Notes: generated by a model from the letters alone, not told the origin. Positions 1-11,213 are shown, numbered from the stretch's first letter. The stretch is 64,000 bases of DNA from Stephania yunnanensis (GCA_039657365.1 CM077592.1:32965001-33029000), one strand, 5' to 3'. Numbers and translations: made by a program.

Positions 1-1219
1 ACTTACATTTTTGGTCCGGAGGGAGCATTTGGAAATGAGACTGATTTAATGATTTTTGTTTCATGAGATTATATATTTGTTTTCATATGATTGATGCTTA
101 TTAGTAGAGATTGAGAAAACCTATGTAGTGTCTTGACCTTGACAATTGGTTTAACTTTTAATTCTAAGGTATATTGCACAATTAGGAGGTTTAATTGTCA
201 AATAAAGGGGTTGTTCTTTAAATATTTCTATTCTATCATGATTCTTATTTTTATGAGGGCAATATGCTTTTATTTAAAGATCATTTCTATTTAAGAATAT
301 GAGTAAATAATTATGAAATCAAAACAAAAGAAAAAAATAGAATATGATTGAGAGTATTCATTTGCTCGGAACAACAAAGTATTGAGTTTGGGGGTATTTG
401 ATAAGTCAATAATTAGACATATTTTATAGTACATTTTAGGATGATTTTAGATGTAAAAGACTATATTACACGGAGTTTTCTCTTGTTTTTGTTATTTCAA
501 GAAATAAATGGAATATATGAAGAAATGGAGTAAAAGGGTAAAATTATGAAGGAATTAATCAAATGGAAAGAATATGCAAAGAATTATTATCAACAAGGAA
601 TCAAGAAGAATAGAAATTTTAGTCTAGTGATTCCTATGTATCATGAATAGCCACTCAGATTGGTGGAAACATAGACTACAATTCCAAGGATTTTTTTTCA
701 ACGATTCTACTTGAACTCGAATAGTTGAGGAATCACTAGAACCAATTTCAAGGATTTTAGATAACAACAATTAGTTTGAGTAGTTTGGAATGTTTGCTAC
801 CTAAAATACTATAAATACAATATTAGGGATGTGAAATTAGTTGCCTTTGAGCACTTAGACCAATATTTCATTGCTCTTTTATTTTCATTTTTTATTGCTT
901 TATTGTTCTTTACTTTTGGAGAAGACTTGAAGATTTAGAGTATTTATTCTAGAAGTATTTATCTATGTATTTAATTTATATTATCGCAATGTTATTTATG
1001 ATAATGAGTGAGTAGTTAATTGATCTAAACAAAGTCCAATCATGAACTAGACTCATTTTTCAATGTAATTATGATGAGATTAATATGTGATTAATGCTTT
1101 AAACCAATTGTATTATTTGATTCACTAATTTAATAGGTTTTTGTCAATTGATTTAAATCATGATCTTTGTATTGTATGCATAGTCTAGAAATGTGTCTCG
1201 TGATATTTGGATTCATTAT
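1..1219 (+). mobile_element. 3' end and LTR of a Ty3-type retrotransposon, cut by a CACTA insertion
   Basis: Positions 30-1219 match 37790-38974 further right in the same orientation. The purine-rich tract at 384-394 followed by TGATAAGTCAATAATTAG at 399 looks like a polypurine tract and LTR start, so 1-398 would be the 3' end of an internal region and 399-1219 the LTR. No coding sequence remains. The paralogous LTR at 38137-39627 continues without a break where this one is interrupted at 1219, which shows the left end of the CACTA insertion. Assignment to a Tat/Athila-like lineage rests only on the look of the polypurine tract/LTR junction and is tentative. Confidence 0.65.
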
Positions 1220-1249
1220 CACTACAAAAAAACACCTAATCCGCAACAA

Positions 1250-1780
1250 AAATTTTCGTTGTTGATCAGCATAAATTTCGTCTCTAATTTAGTTTTGCGA
1301 CGAATTAGAGATGGAATATGTTCAATCTCAAAAATCGTCGCTGCTAAAAAATTAGCAATGGAAATAAGGTTCCGTTGTCTAGATGGATCAGAGACGGATT
1401 AGAGACGGATTTAGATATGGAACAGAGACGAATAATCCTCCAAGACCAATGCTTTAGCCTAAAGCTTATCTCTAATTCGTTTCTGATCAAAGATGAATTG
1501 GCAAAGGAATCTATGGATTTCGTTGCTAATCTGTCTCTAATTTGCAATAGATTAGCAATGGAATTTGTGAATTCCGTTGCTAATCCATCTTTGATTTGCA
1601 ACAAATCAGCAACGGAATTCATAAATTTCATTGAATTCCGATGCTAATCTGTCTCTATTTTGTTTCTACACCTAGATTACCCAGATTTTGGTTTAAATTC
1701 TCATGCTATTCCATCGCAAAGTAGAGATGGATTAGTGACGGAATCCATGAATACCATTGCTAATCTGTCTCAATTATGTT
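1250..1780. repeat. CACTA subterminal repeats
   Basis: Short motifs such as GACGGATTAGAGACGG, AGCAATGGAATT and their reverse complements (CCGTTGCTAATCC) recur many times in both orientations. Such clusters are typical transposase-binding regions next to CACTA termini. They create overlapping low-complexity reading frames on both strands (1344-1647) that are not genes. Confidence 0.75.
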
Positions 1781-2394
1781 TCTGCACCAATGATTTTATT
1801 TAAATAAAACATTAAAATCAAAATGATTCTCCAAAACTTCAAAACCTTAAAACAATAACAATAGGACATTTTCCATCGTCTGCACCCCCTCCAACAACAC
1901 CTTGGGGGTGCTAATATCCCCTAAAAAGCAAAATTTCACATACACATAATAAGCAACAATATATATCAACCACAAATATTTCAAATGAGAAAAAATGTAT
2001 AATTTCAAAATCAAAATAGATTTACATATCCACAAAAAGTAGATAAACATAATAGAAATAAAAAATACTTAAGTATCCACAAAAGAACAATCAATCCAAA
2101 AGTTCTACAACAACCATAAAAAGCTAAAGTTTCCTAAAAATGCTCATCCCTCGCAGCTCAGTTCTCTAAAAATCCATAAAAAATGATCACTACCAATCTA
2201 AAAGTTCTACAAACAACCATATGAGATATCTAAGTATCCCTAACTTCCTTAAACCCTGCAACCAGTCCTCCAGATATTCATAAAAAAGAACTAGTAATTC
2301 AAAAGTTATGCAAATAACCATAAAAGATACCTAAATATCCACAAGCTGCTTATCCCTCGTAACCCAATTTTGTATCTTCTAGTCAACATTGTCC

Positions 2395-3350
2395 TACTGT
2401 TGCAGTGGATCAACAGTATTCATCTGCACCTGCTGCTGCTCCTAAGGGGATGGTGGTAGTGGTGGTGGTGGTGGCTGAGATAGGCCGGCTCCATGCGTAG
2501 TCATCATGTATCTGCATAAACGCTACGACCTATCTTAATTACTCGGCAACATTATTGAACTCTGCTCGTGGCACCATCAGCAGCACCTGGGATGTGCTAG
2601 CACCAGGATCTGCATATCTTCTCTTTTTTCTCCCTAATGACCCAAGACCGTACGCATGAACTTTTGGACAGTCACGCACCACATCATAGTACACCTTCAA
2701 ATCAGCCGCCAGCTAGTCTGGTGTAGCCTGTGTTAGCTCCTGACGTCTGCTCACGAGTTGAGCCTACACGAATCAATGATAAACCACTGAAACAATATGG
2801 TTTTAAGTAAAGTAACTATAACTTATAACTCGTATTTCATTACATATAAAGAACCACTCTGATCTAATATTGATAAATGTTGCTCCATCATGATTTACGG
2901 TGTGGAGATGCAAATACACCTTATTCACGGTAGGAGTCCTCTCGGATGTAAGAGTCTGCACACCAAAGTTATAAAAATATTAATCATGATATCAAATTAA
3001 AGCTTGATTTTTATCATATTTTACTGTAAAAACACATACCAATCTTTCATTGGTTGTCATAAAAGACACCGAGCTAACACTGTGCTTCGAGACTCCACTC
3101 CTAGGTCCTTCAACCTAAGTGTTCTTGTTCAAAGACACTTGCCTAGACCTAGCAAGAAAGTCCTCGCCCTCATAGTACTCCAAGTATCTCCTCCACACTT
3201 CATCTGTAACAAAGTCTGGCTAGACATGATTCTTCTTCAACTTATGCATCAATACGGTATACCTGATGCCTTCATGCTTGTCATACGTCGAACGAATGAG
3301 ATTCTCATGAATCGTGTCATCCCATCAAAAACATACCTAAAAAATGGCAA
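2395..3350 (-). pseudogene. Transposase_24-type CACTA-associated protein, broken
   Basis: Read on the minus strand from about 3335 downward, fragments in changing frames give WDDTIHENLIRSTYDKHEG, PDFVTDEVWRRYLEYY, then TPTVNKVYLHLHTVNHDG and RSEWFF, then KVYYDVVRDCPKVHAYGLG and GRKKRRYADPGAS. This order (charged N-terminal part, conserved block with R-S-E, then a Y-G-L-G-S block and a hydrophilic C-terminus) is that of the plant Ptta/En/Spm Transposase_24 family carried by CACTA elements. In-frame stops occur before PDFVTD and after LNKNT. AT-rich gaps near 2770-2860 and 2960-3040 may be introns. The N-terminal half is missing. A second copy lies at about 22715-23665. No function is expected from this copy. 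Confidence 0.65.
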
Positions 3351-3359
3351 GTGCAATCA

Positions 3360-4803
3360 ATCCATTTCTCGTTAATGAAGAACCTAAATCACATCATTTG
3401 GCATCAATTTAAGTACAATACCCTAAGTTTGGAACCCCTAAACCACAAAAACACTGCGACCAAAGCACATTCAAGAGCTATTTCCAAAAATAATACTTTA
3501 TAATAATTTCAAAGTACTATCAACTAGCCCATTTGGGTTACAGTTTTAACCTCGAAAAACCTCAAAATTGATCACGATGACCAAGAAAGAACTTGTATTA
3601 CTCAGGACATACTTCCCATAGACTCCAAGAATACATAAATCGAATCAAAACGAAGAAGTTATGATTTTTCTAATATGATCAGTCAACTAGGAAGATTTTA
3701 TATATTTTCAATTGATATGACTTCTCCAAAACAATAGTTTCGCAATTAAATCCTCAAAACTCGACAACAAACACTACGAAACCACTCGATACCAACATCA
3801 AAATATTTTCGCAGCTCGTGGAGTCAATAAGGACAAAAATCGATAATCCAATTTATCTAAAATTTCAATATAAATCAGTATCAACTATAAAAACATCTTT
3901 AAAAAAGTTATCAACTGAGTCACATCAATTCAACTCACAAAAGCCATAACCCACAATGGTAGAATATATCCCAAATTGGTGCAAATCAACCCAATACATT
4001 AATTCACAACAAATTATACAAATTTCTACCAAAATGCCGTAAAAGAAATCAAGAAATCACGAGAATTCAAAAGCATTGAGTATTTACCAAATTGCGGTTT
4101 GAATACCTCATTTCCACCACAAAAATTTAGCTCGAACTGACTATCTTATGATGTTCTACGATTTTATAGAAAGAAACCAAGTGAAAATCAGATGTCGGGA
4201 GCTCGCAGAGTGAAAGAGCGAGTTGGGAGGGTTAGGGAATGAAATGCGCTTTCGTTCGGTTGAAAATTAACACAACGTTTTGATTTCGATACCTTATATA
4301 TATAAACCTTCAGCTGCTTGGCAGCAGCTTGAGTTCTTTTTATTTATTAATTCTTGAAATCCCTATTTTGACGTGTTTTGGCTCTCGAAGCTCATTGTCA
4401 ATTTGGTTTTTCACCAAATTGAGCAAAACTCTCAACAAATAGTTTATCTTTATAAAATGTCCATAGCAATGGTTTTGGTCCCACCAAGATCCCTGAAAGT
4501 ATGAACTTTCTCCATGACATATCAAAGTCTCACGAACCAATTATCTTGCCATATTTAGCTAATCTTGCACCAAATTTGACATGATCTCAGCCTCGTGTTC
4601 TACCAACTGACGCAAAACTTCAATTAAGGTTTTGCACAAACTTTATTCTCATTTTGTACTACCACTAAACTCGGCTTGCACGCAAATCGAGGCAAGTTCT
4701 CCATGTGACACTTATATTTAATGTACGAGTTTTTGAGCAACTAATTACTAAATTATACAAGCCAAACAAACATAATACATTGCATCAAACGCACTCGTAC
4801 GTC
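3360..4803 (-). repeat. Gypsy LTR fragment (duplicate of 23671-25125)
   Basis: This stretch matches 23680-25125 closely and 33490-34965 more distantly. The third copy is the end of the LTR at 32512-35063, so this piece is identified as LTR. It lacks both LTR ends: on the left it is joined to the CACTA copy, on the right it stops at 4803, where a different LTR fragment in reverse orientation begins. No coding potential is seen. Open frames such as 4340-4540 on the minus strand are incidental. Confidence 0.6.
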
Positions 4804-5395
4804 ATAATCAATTAAGTTTACTATATGTGCTTTCCTAATCAACCATTATCGCTCGATGTTGTATATTTTACGGTTGTACCATCCATATCCAGATTAAAAG
4901 CTTCAACGACCATGATTGCTTCTAAAACCTAATATCAACAAACACATGATGAAGATGTTCATACCATTACGCTATGAATTAATACGAATTCTAACCATTG
5001 CACTTTTTATATTTCTATTCTACTCTAGTTTATAGCATAACATTCATACCATGAGATCCATTGATCCTTAAGATTAATAAATACTCACTTTTCATTGAAA
5101 CAAACACGTATATAGTGGTATTCATTACAATCAAAGATATAATGGAATAACTTTAATTATATCAATAAACACAATACCTAAATCACTACACATAAGTCTT
5201 CAATGTCTTCTCTCCACAAATTTTCTAAATACATAAGAATAAAGTAAACCTATTCTAAATTATGTTAATGGTGATGAATCTCTTACTTCTAATATGTTTA
5301 CCACATTCTCCTATCTATTTATACTCCTTAATCATGTTTCTAAACAATTAGAAACCCTACCTAACAATTTAACACAAAATAGAATTATACCTTCC
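4804..5395 (-). mobile_element. Fragment of the LTR family seen at 62562-64000, reversed
   Basis: The reverse complement of about 4810-5180 matches about 63270-63590, including the shared run GGTACAACCGTAAAATA. The right-hand copy lies within an LTR starting at 62562, so this is an inverted fragment of that family. It abuts viral copy 1 at about 5395-5400. No gene is present. Confidence 0.6.
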
Positions 5396-5418
5396 ATTTT
5401 TTCTTTTCTTCTACAAAA

Positions 5419-5760
5419 ATGATCTCTCATGCTACTCATGCCCTCACACCCTCTTTGCCATCCACCTCTATAGCTCCCTTACCTGCTTTGTCAGCTTCCC
5501 CATCTTTTTTACCCCCCCATGCATCTATGCCATCTCTCACTTCTTTTGCACCTAAACAAGCATACTCTTCAGAATTCTTTGACAGAATTAATGTTCAATT
5601 AGCTCGCCTTGAACCTTCCCCTTCTTCGACTAAATTAAAAAAAATAAGGATAAAGACCCTGTTATCGCTAACCTTGATCAAATCTCTCAGCATGAATCCT
5701 CTGATTCTGATAAAGAACTCTCTTCCTCTCCTAAATATGAAACTTCCGATTCTTCTGTAG
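5419..5760 (+). pseudogene. Caulimovirid polyprotein, linker before the capsid
   Basis: A Ser/Pro/Thr-rich stretch is followed by a short amphipathic, possibly coiled-coil segment (SSEFFDRINVQLARLE). It aligns with residues about 85-198 of the frame at 15623-16219. After the A-rich run near 5640 the correct reading moves to another frame, where an acidic, serine-rich segment leads into the capsid region. Such acidic segments commonly precede caulimovirid capsids. There is no start codon context to suggest an independent protein. This is part of a polyprotein. Confidence 0.6.
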
Positions 5761-5975
5761 CCAATAATGATATTCATAAAGTATTTCATCAAACCAATAA
5801 ATCTCCATATCGCTCACGATATCCAAAACAACGCCAATATTACTCTCATCCATCTCCTGCAGATCTTGTTCTTGAAGAAAAAACCAAAAGACATCAAAAA
5901 TTCGATGGAAATGCAATTTTTGATTGGAATATAGATGGTTTATCCGAATATCAAATCCTTCAGGTTGTATATCAA

Positions 5976-6587
5976 ATGCAAATCTATTCAAAAGCTTGTC
6001 TCATCCATAAACATTCAGAACAAATAATTTCTCTAGCCATTACTGTTGGATTTACGAGCCAGTCATATGGTTGGTGGAATTACGCCTTTGATAATCCAAT
6101 TAGGTTGGAAATAATAAATTCAGTTCAAAAAGATGATAATGGAAATATCCTATTAGATTTACAGGGACGATCACAACCAAATGGTGTTGATATCCTCTTA
6201 GCAAATATCATATGGTATTTTATAGGAAAATTCTCTTCTCTAGATGCAAAAATTCGTGATCAATTACAAAGTCTACGTTGTAAAACAATGAATGATTACC
6301 GTTGGTATAAAGATACATTCTTCACTAAAGTCTATCAATTAACAACTCATGATGGTTTATTCTGGAACGAAAGATTTATTGCTGGGTTACCTCCTTATTT
6401 CAGTGTTAAAGTTAAAGAATACATTAAAGCTCAAAATAACGGAAATCTAAACTGGAATGCTCATTTATATGGAGATCTTCTCCAATATATTCAAACATGT
6501 GGCCTTGCTATCTGTAATGACATGCGCATTAAGCGTCAATTGCAAAAGGATAAAGGTACTTTAAAATCAGATTTAGGAAAACTTTGA
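5976..6587 (+). pseudogene. Caulimovirid capsid region, copy 1
   Basis: The 203-residue open frame is interior to the polyprotein: the same frame extends upstream through the DWNIDGLSEYQIL motif. It aligns residue by residue with the copy 2 frame at 16435-17028, with scattered substitutions. It ends at a TGA (6585-6587) that copy 2 lacks at that codon. Copy 2 stops slightly earlier at a different TAA. The zinc knuckle that normally closes the capsid lies at 6758-6799. Identification as capsid rests on position before a CCHC knuckle and protease, and on the general look of petuvirus/florendovirus-like polyproteins. Confidence 0.65.
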
Positions 6588-6757
6588 TATGAATTTGGAC
6601 ATGATTTAGATATTACTCCTCTTGTATCACATACATATCAAAAAGACGAATAAAGCGGCCTACCTCAAAATCATCTCCTAATACATATTACCAAAAATCC
6701 CTCGCAAAATATAAAAAACCTCTTACCTCCAAACCTAATTTCAATAAAAAGAATGTT

Positions 6758-6799
6758 TGTTACCATTGTGGTAAACCTGGTCATTATGTTAATAAATGT
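6758..6799 (+). other. Capsid zinc knuckle (CCHC), viral copy 1
   Basis: The translation reads CYHCGKPGHYVNKC, a perfect C-X2-C-X4-H-X4-C nucleic-acid-binding knuckle. All four metal ligands are kept. A lysine-rich stretch follows, as expected for RNA packaging. Confidence 0.85.
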
Positions 6800-7129
6800 C
6801 ATTTAAAAATTTATGAAAAGAAAATTCACCAAATAAATACTGACAGTTCTTCTGATGAAGATACATGCCACTATGCCGCCAATATAGTCCATACTTCATC
6901 CTCTTCTGAAACAGAAATCAATGTTTTTATTGCTTATGAAGAATTAATCCTTGAAACAAGAGAACAAATTCAAGATCTTTCCTTAAAACAAAAATACTTC
7001 ACACAGATCATTCAGTCTCATCATCATCCTGAAACATCTAGTATTGTTGATAATGAATACTCCAAAACGTAGAATACCTTTAAACAACAAATTCAGATTG
7101 ATCCTAATAAATATTCATTTGCTAGTCTC

Positions 7130-7600
7130 ATGGAAACTGTAAATAAGTGCCCTCAGCAAGCAACTATACGGTCTTTACAGACTGACATTAATGCATTAAA
7201 AGATGAAATAACGCTTCTTAAAGAAAGACTAACTCAAATAGAATCAAATACTGCTGACTCTTTCAATGAATTTAATCGTAACAATATTTTCATAGAATCC
7301 CTCACTCAATATGTTCATCAAAGATGGTTTACACCAATCGCCCTCACCATTAAGAATTTCTCTCATAAATGTCATGCATTAATAAATTCAGGTGCAGATC
7401 TAAATTGTATCCGTGAAGGACTTATCCCATTACGTTACTGTGAAATGACTACTAGTCGAATTTCAACCGCAAACGGTACAAAATCCTCAATTAAATATAA
7501 AATTCCTATAAAATTGAATATTTCAAATGTCAATGACTATTACATCGTAATTCCTATTTTATTTGTAGTGGTTGATTACCAACTGACATCATTAATGTGA
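7130..7600 (+). pseudogene. Coiled coil and truncated aspartic protease, viral copy 1
   Basis: Residues about 10-45 form a heptad-rich coiled coil (LQTDINALKDEITLLKERL). A retropepsin-like start follows, with the active-site motif reading N-S-G-A (codons at about 7387-7398) in place of D-S/T-G-A. The catalytic Asp is changed to Asn, so the protease would be dead. From 7511 the sequence departs from copy 2. The last 30 or so residues are either foreign sequence or a diverged protease C-terminus. The frame is open from 7130, but the first Met is simply the first Met after the upstream TAG at 7070-7072. Confidence 0.6.
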
Positions 7601-8099
7601 TTGCTAAATCAATACATTAGTCAATGTGATGTCTAGTCAATCCATTAATGTCCAATAGTTCTATTCTAAACCCTCTAGTGAGTATGTAATCCACACAACC
7701 TATCTAATTGAGTAGAAAGTTATATATAAGCTGAGAAGGTAACTCTTCTCCTATATAATCTGGTCTCAATTTTAGGAACTTACTCCCGTGAATCACATTA
7801 AACATCATTTTCAATTTATTAAAATCATCACGATTTGCATTGTCCCCCATTCAGTCCATAAACTATATGAACTACATATACGAAGATAGCGAGACAACAT
7901 TGATACACAAGTGAATCCATACTTACCTAGGTTTAGATTTATGTTAAGAAATTCCCTTACTTTTTAGGCACTCAAGCTTTCCTGGGGATCCAACACCTAT
8001 CACAAACCATTTATGATCAATATAGGTTTAATACCCTATATTTAGAACCTCTAAGTCAGTCCCTAAGACTTCAAGAAATTCTAATCAATTTATAGCAAA
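7512..8099. other. Unassigned sequence between virus copy 1 and a gypsy LTR
   Basis: No gene is visible. Around 8041-8080 the phrase AAGTCAGTCCCTAAGAC resembles the interior of the chromovirus LTR at about 53385, so part may be gypsy LTR debris. Confidence 0.35.
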
Positions 8100-8138
8100 A
8101 TTATTATTTTATTTAGGTGGGAGCGCGTTCCCTCACTT

Positions 8139-8198
8139 GGTGGAGTGCGCTCCATCGACTGAGTTCTTGGTGGAGTGCGCTCCATCAGCTGAGTTCAT
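8139..8198 (+). repeat. Tandem duplication of a 30-base unit in the LTR
   Basis: Two adjacent copies (8139-8168 and 8169-8198) begin GGTGGAGTGCGCTCCATC and end GAGTTC. They differ at a few positions. The other LTR has only one copy, in the opposite orientation. Confidence 0.85.
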
Positions 8199-8343
8199 CC
8201 TAACTGATGAAAGAAGCGCCTGCACTATCTCGACGGTACATAGGGCACCAGCCACTATTCCATTCACAAATCCACACACAACATTCAACACTCCCAAAAT
8301 ACATCAAGGAGGACCTCTAGTGAGGTAATAATCCATTTATAAT

Positions 8344-8380
8344 CAACAATAACAATAACAATAACAATAATAACAACAAT
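8344..8380 (+). repeat. Microsatellite (AACAAT)n
   Basis: A run of AACAAT/AATAAC units within the LTR. It is absent or shortened in the matching place of the 5' LTR (about 13340). Confidence 0.8.
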
Positions 8381-9108
8381 TCACATAGAAATCATTATCC
8401 ACTATCGAATTGTACTTCAAAAATATCAAAACCAAACTTACCAACAGTGATGATCTCCGATTTCTAGTTGTTGTAGCTCCTCATTCACACTGAATTCACT
8501 CCTAAATTGATTCCTCAGGATCAAAACACTATACACTCAACTGCTCTCATACTCTCTCGACCAGTTAGTGAAGATAAACATGAAGGTTTTAGTATAAATA
8601 TATGGATTTTCCTTGAGATATGCATCGCCCTATCTCGAGACTGATTGAATGATTGATGTGCTAACATGACACCCCTTAAGTGTGACACACATGTTTACAT
8701 CATCAACACTTACGTTCATCTCGAGGCAATCCAACGATCTATATAATTCAAACCATATATATATATATCAAATACTTACATCATCAACACTTACATCATC
8801 TACACATATAATTTCAAAATATAAATATATATACCTCGTGTATTTTCTTGCCAATAAATTCACCAGACATGCTTTTGTGTATTTTCAGATGTGCACATTC
8901 ATTTCATGACCTTTTTGTCGCACTTAGTGTACCAACTATTTGTTGTTTTCTTACGTATTTTCTTATAATGGGCTTGCATATAAACTCCATTTTATACTAC
9001 AACCTATAAAATTCAGTAAACATCCCAAATAAATATAAACCATCATACAAATCCACGCACAGGCTAATCGAGGTATGTCAGACTTAACCACTTGTCTAAC
9101 TTAGGAAA

Positions 9109-9500
9109 CATAATCCATCGATGTATGTTCCCATTTCTACTCAAGAATAGGAAGTAAATGCAATAACCCTCTAGGTTTCCTATGCTCAACCTTCACTTAC
9201 TTACATATATCACATCTCGTTACAAACTCAGCAATATCAGTCTTCATCTCATGCCACTAATAAATATGCCTCATATCGCAATACATCTCAATGTTACTTG
9301 GATTAATAGAGTAAAGATATCTATTTGAGATTCTCATAGCAATTCCTGCCTCAACTAATCTTGAGCTAGAATCCATAATTTGTCCCTGAATTGTAACGCA
9401 TCATCATCAGCAACTAACCAATCAGGATGATCTATAGTAGCCGCTAACCTCTAATGCGCTATATAATCTCGATCAGCTTTCTGACAACCAATCACCCACT
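9109..9500 (-). pseudogene. Gypsy 1 integrase, N-terminal HHCC domain only
   Basis: Minus-strand reading gives RDYIAH, then MKTDIAEFVTRCDICK, a stop, then VKVEHRKPRGLL and WEHTSMDY. The CX2C pair and the following W-E-x-x-x-M-D start of the catalytic core are clear. Sequence then passes straight into LTR at about 9108, so the D-D-E catalytic residues are missing. Stops interrupt the frame several times. Integration function is lost. Confidence 0.75.
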
Positions 9501-9503
9501 GAA

Positions 9504-10230
9504 TCATCTCCAGTTCAGCCCAAATATGAGCACAAAAGAACATATTAGAGGTTTTGGGACTAGCTCTCTAGTTGATGATATGTCAGCTGGACTTTCATGA
9601 ATCATCATCACTGAAGCTTCCTCAAGAAATCTAAACTGAGAAGCTCTAGTAATAGCCACATTCTCTCTGCCTGCTCTTCTCCTACTCAAAGTATCAACAA
9701 CCACATTTGCTTTGCTTGGATGGTACTTTAGAGTGAAATCATAATCCTTGAGGAACTCAAGCCATCTACGCTGCCTCATATTCAATTCACTATGAGTAAA
9801 TAAGTATTTCAGACTCTTATGATATGAGAATGTTGTAAATATCTCCCTGTATAAGTAGTGCCTCCAAATCTTCAAGGCAAAAACAATTGCAGCTGGCTCA
9901 AGATCATGAATTGAATAATTTCTTTCATGAACCTTGATTTGCCTTGAAGCATAAGCTACAACCTTGCTTTCCTATATTAGCATACAGCCCATGCCTGAAT
10001 GAGAAGCATATGTATAAATCACTAATTCCTTCCCCGATTAAAGTAATGTAAGAACATGCATTGTAGTCAAACTATTCTTCAAATTTTTGAAGGTATCCTT
10101 GCACTCATCAGACCACACAAAGTCAACATTTTTGTGTGTTAGCCGAGTCATTGTATGAAAGAAACAATCAATGAATCGTCTATAATAACTTGCTAACCCT
10201 AGAAAACTTTGAACTTCTAACACTATCGTA
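9504..10230 (-). pseudogene. Gypsy 1 RNase H and connection, broken
   Basis: Two open pieces remain. The segment at 10038-10223 reads VQSFLGLASYYRRFI...MTRLTHKN, the conserved thumb/connection block between reverse transcriptase and RNase H. The segment at 9504-9875 reads IWRHYLY, YHKSLKYLFT, MRQRRWLEFLKDYDFTLKYH and SKANVVVDTLSRR, the C-terminal half of a Ty3 RNase H. In between (9880-10035) the catalytic region is frameshifted. The third catalytic Asp context, normally F-T-D-H-K-S-L-K-Y, reads F-S-Y-H-K-S-L-K-Y, so that Asp is replaced by Tyr. Confidence 0.75.
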
Positions 10231-10238
10231 GGAGTAGG

Positions 10239-11060
10239 CTAATCCCTGATTGCCTCAACCATTACTGGATCAATAGATATACCCTTAGCATTGACCACAT
10301 GTCCAAGAAATTTGACCTCTGAAGACCAAAATTTGCACTTACTAAACTTGGCATACAACCAATTATCCTTTAAAGTCTGCAATGTACCTCTAAGGTGGTG
10401 CAAATGCCCTTCTTGTGTCTTTGAATATATCAAAATATCATCGATAAACAAGATGACAAATTGGTCAAGATAGAGTTTGAACACCCTATAAATCAAGTCT
10501 ATGAACATAGTAGGAGCTTTAATGAGCCCAAACGACATCACTATAAACTCGAAGTGCCCATAACGAGTACTAAAAGCCGTCTTCGAGATATCATCATCCC
10601 TGATCCTTAGTTGATGATAACCTAACCCCAAATTAATCTTCGAGAAATGTTTAGCACCCTTCAGTCGATCAAACAAATCATCGATCCTGAGTAATGGGTT
10701 TTTGTTCATGATAATCACTCAATTAGGCTGTCTATAATCAATGCACAAACTTATGGTTTCATCTTTTTTCTTCACAAAAAGAATCGGTGCTTCCAATGGT
10801 GACATAAGAGAATATATAAACCCTTTTTATGACAACTCCTCAAGTTGAGTTTGCAACTCATGTAGATTCTTTAGTGCCACACATTACGGAGGAATAGATA
10901 TAGGTTTGGTACCAGGAATAAGATCAATGATGAAGTCAATGACACGTGGCGGTGGAAGTCCAAGCAAGTTAGATGGAAAGACTTTAAGAAATTCACAAAC
11001 CATGGGTATCTCACTAACCTTAGGTTCCTGACCAGGCTCTTCAAATGTGACAACTCCGGC
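10239..11060 (-). pseudogene. Gypsy 1 reverse transcriptase, partly open
   Basis: The longest open piece (10239-10718, 159 residues) contains KINLGLGYHQLRI, the TAFSTRYGHFEF block, MSFGLIKAPTMF and the catalytic FIDDILIYS box with both Asp residues intact. GYHQLRI and FSTRYG-type blocks are typical of plant Ty3/gypsy. The N-terminal part of the domain continues to about 11060 in other frames, with stops. The family's usual active domain is longer, and the usual substrate-binding M-P-F-G reads M-S-F-G. It cannot be functional as part of a broken polyprotein. Confidence 0.85.
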
Positions 11061-11213
11061 CATAACTTCTAAATATCGAGGAGTAGTTTCCCTTCCATAA
11101 GTTACAAGTCATGAAGGATTATAGCCTTTATAAACTATAATTTCAAAAAGGTTAGGGATATGAAAGATTACCCTCTTATGGAAATAGTCAATCCTAGCAT
11201 GGTATGCTGATAA

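Larger units (their letters stand above)
1220..3360 (-). mobile_element. CACTA (En/Spm) transposon, copy A, one terminus
   Basis: The element starts with CACTACAAAAAAACACC, a CACTA-type terminal inverted repeat. About 500 bases of subterminal repeats follow, then remnants of a Transposase_24-type gene on the minus strand. The related LTR at 38137-39627 has an uninterrupted version of the insertion site (38967-38978), with the preceding TAT as the likely 3-base target duplicate. The opposite terminus (ending GTAGTG) is absent: similarity to CACTA copy B continues past the gene into LTR sequence, so the right side is truncated or rearranged. CACTA elements move by a cut-and-paste transposase that binds the subterminal repeats. 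This copy cannot be autonomous. Confidence 0.75.
5400..7511 (+). mobile_element. Endogenous caulimovirid copy 1, partial (capsid to protease)
   Basis: This segment is co-linear with 15863-17968 of viral copy 2 and nearly identical over long runs. It holds the linker before the capsid, the capsid region, the zinc knuckle and the start of the aspartic protease. Movement protein, reverse transcriptase, RNase H, ORF2, ORF3 and promoter are absent. It shares with copy 2 a -1 frame break in an A-rich run (about 5635-5650) and a TAG stop (7070-7072), which points to a common, already damaged ancestor. Similarity to copy 2 stops abruptly at 7511. It is an old fragment with no replication capacity. 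Confidence 0.8.
8100..9108 (-). repeat. 3' LTR of gypsy 1, truncated
   Basis: The stretch from about 8219 to 9105 matches 13218-14048. The inner edge at about 9108 is a deletion joint into integrase sequence. The outer part (8100-8218) carries a tandem duplication and a 50-base segment inverted relative to the 5' LTR. The true outer boundary is unclear, and no target duplication was found. Confidence 0.65.

Noticed and set aside
1344..1647. Overlapping open frames on both strands with repeated NSVANLLQIRD-like residues
   Set aside because: They are translations of CACTA subterminal repeats. The same happens at 21681-21966.
1847..2050. Minus-strand 67-residue hydrophobic frame, also at 22166-22369
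   Set aside because: AT-rich sequence between subterminal repeats and the transposase remnant in both CACTA copies. No motif and no conserved gene context.
5419..5421. Met at 5419 as the start of a stand-alone viral protein
   Set aside because: The same Met is internal in the longer frame of copy 2 (15623-16219), so it is interior to the polyprotein.
10291..10473. Plus-strand frame opposite the gypsy 1 reverse transcriptase
   Set aside because: Antisense shadow of the minus-strand domain. Similar shadows occur at 11347-11679 and 57156-57425.
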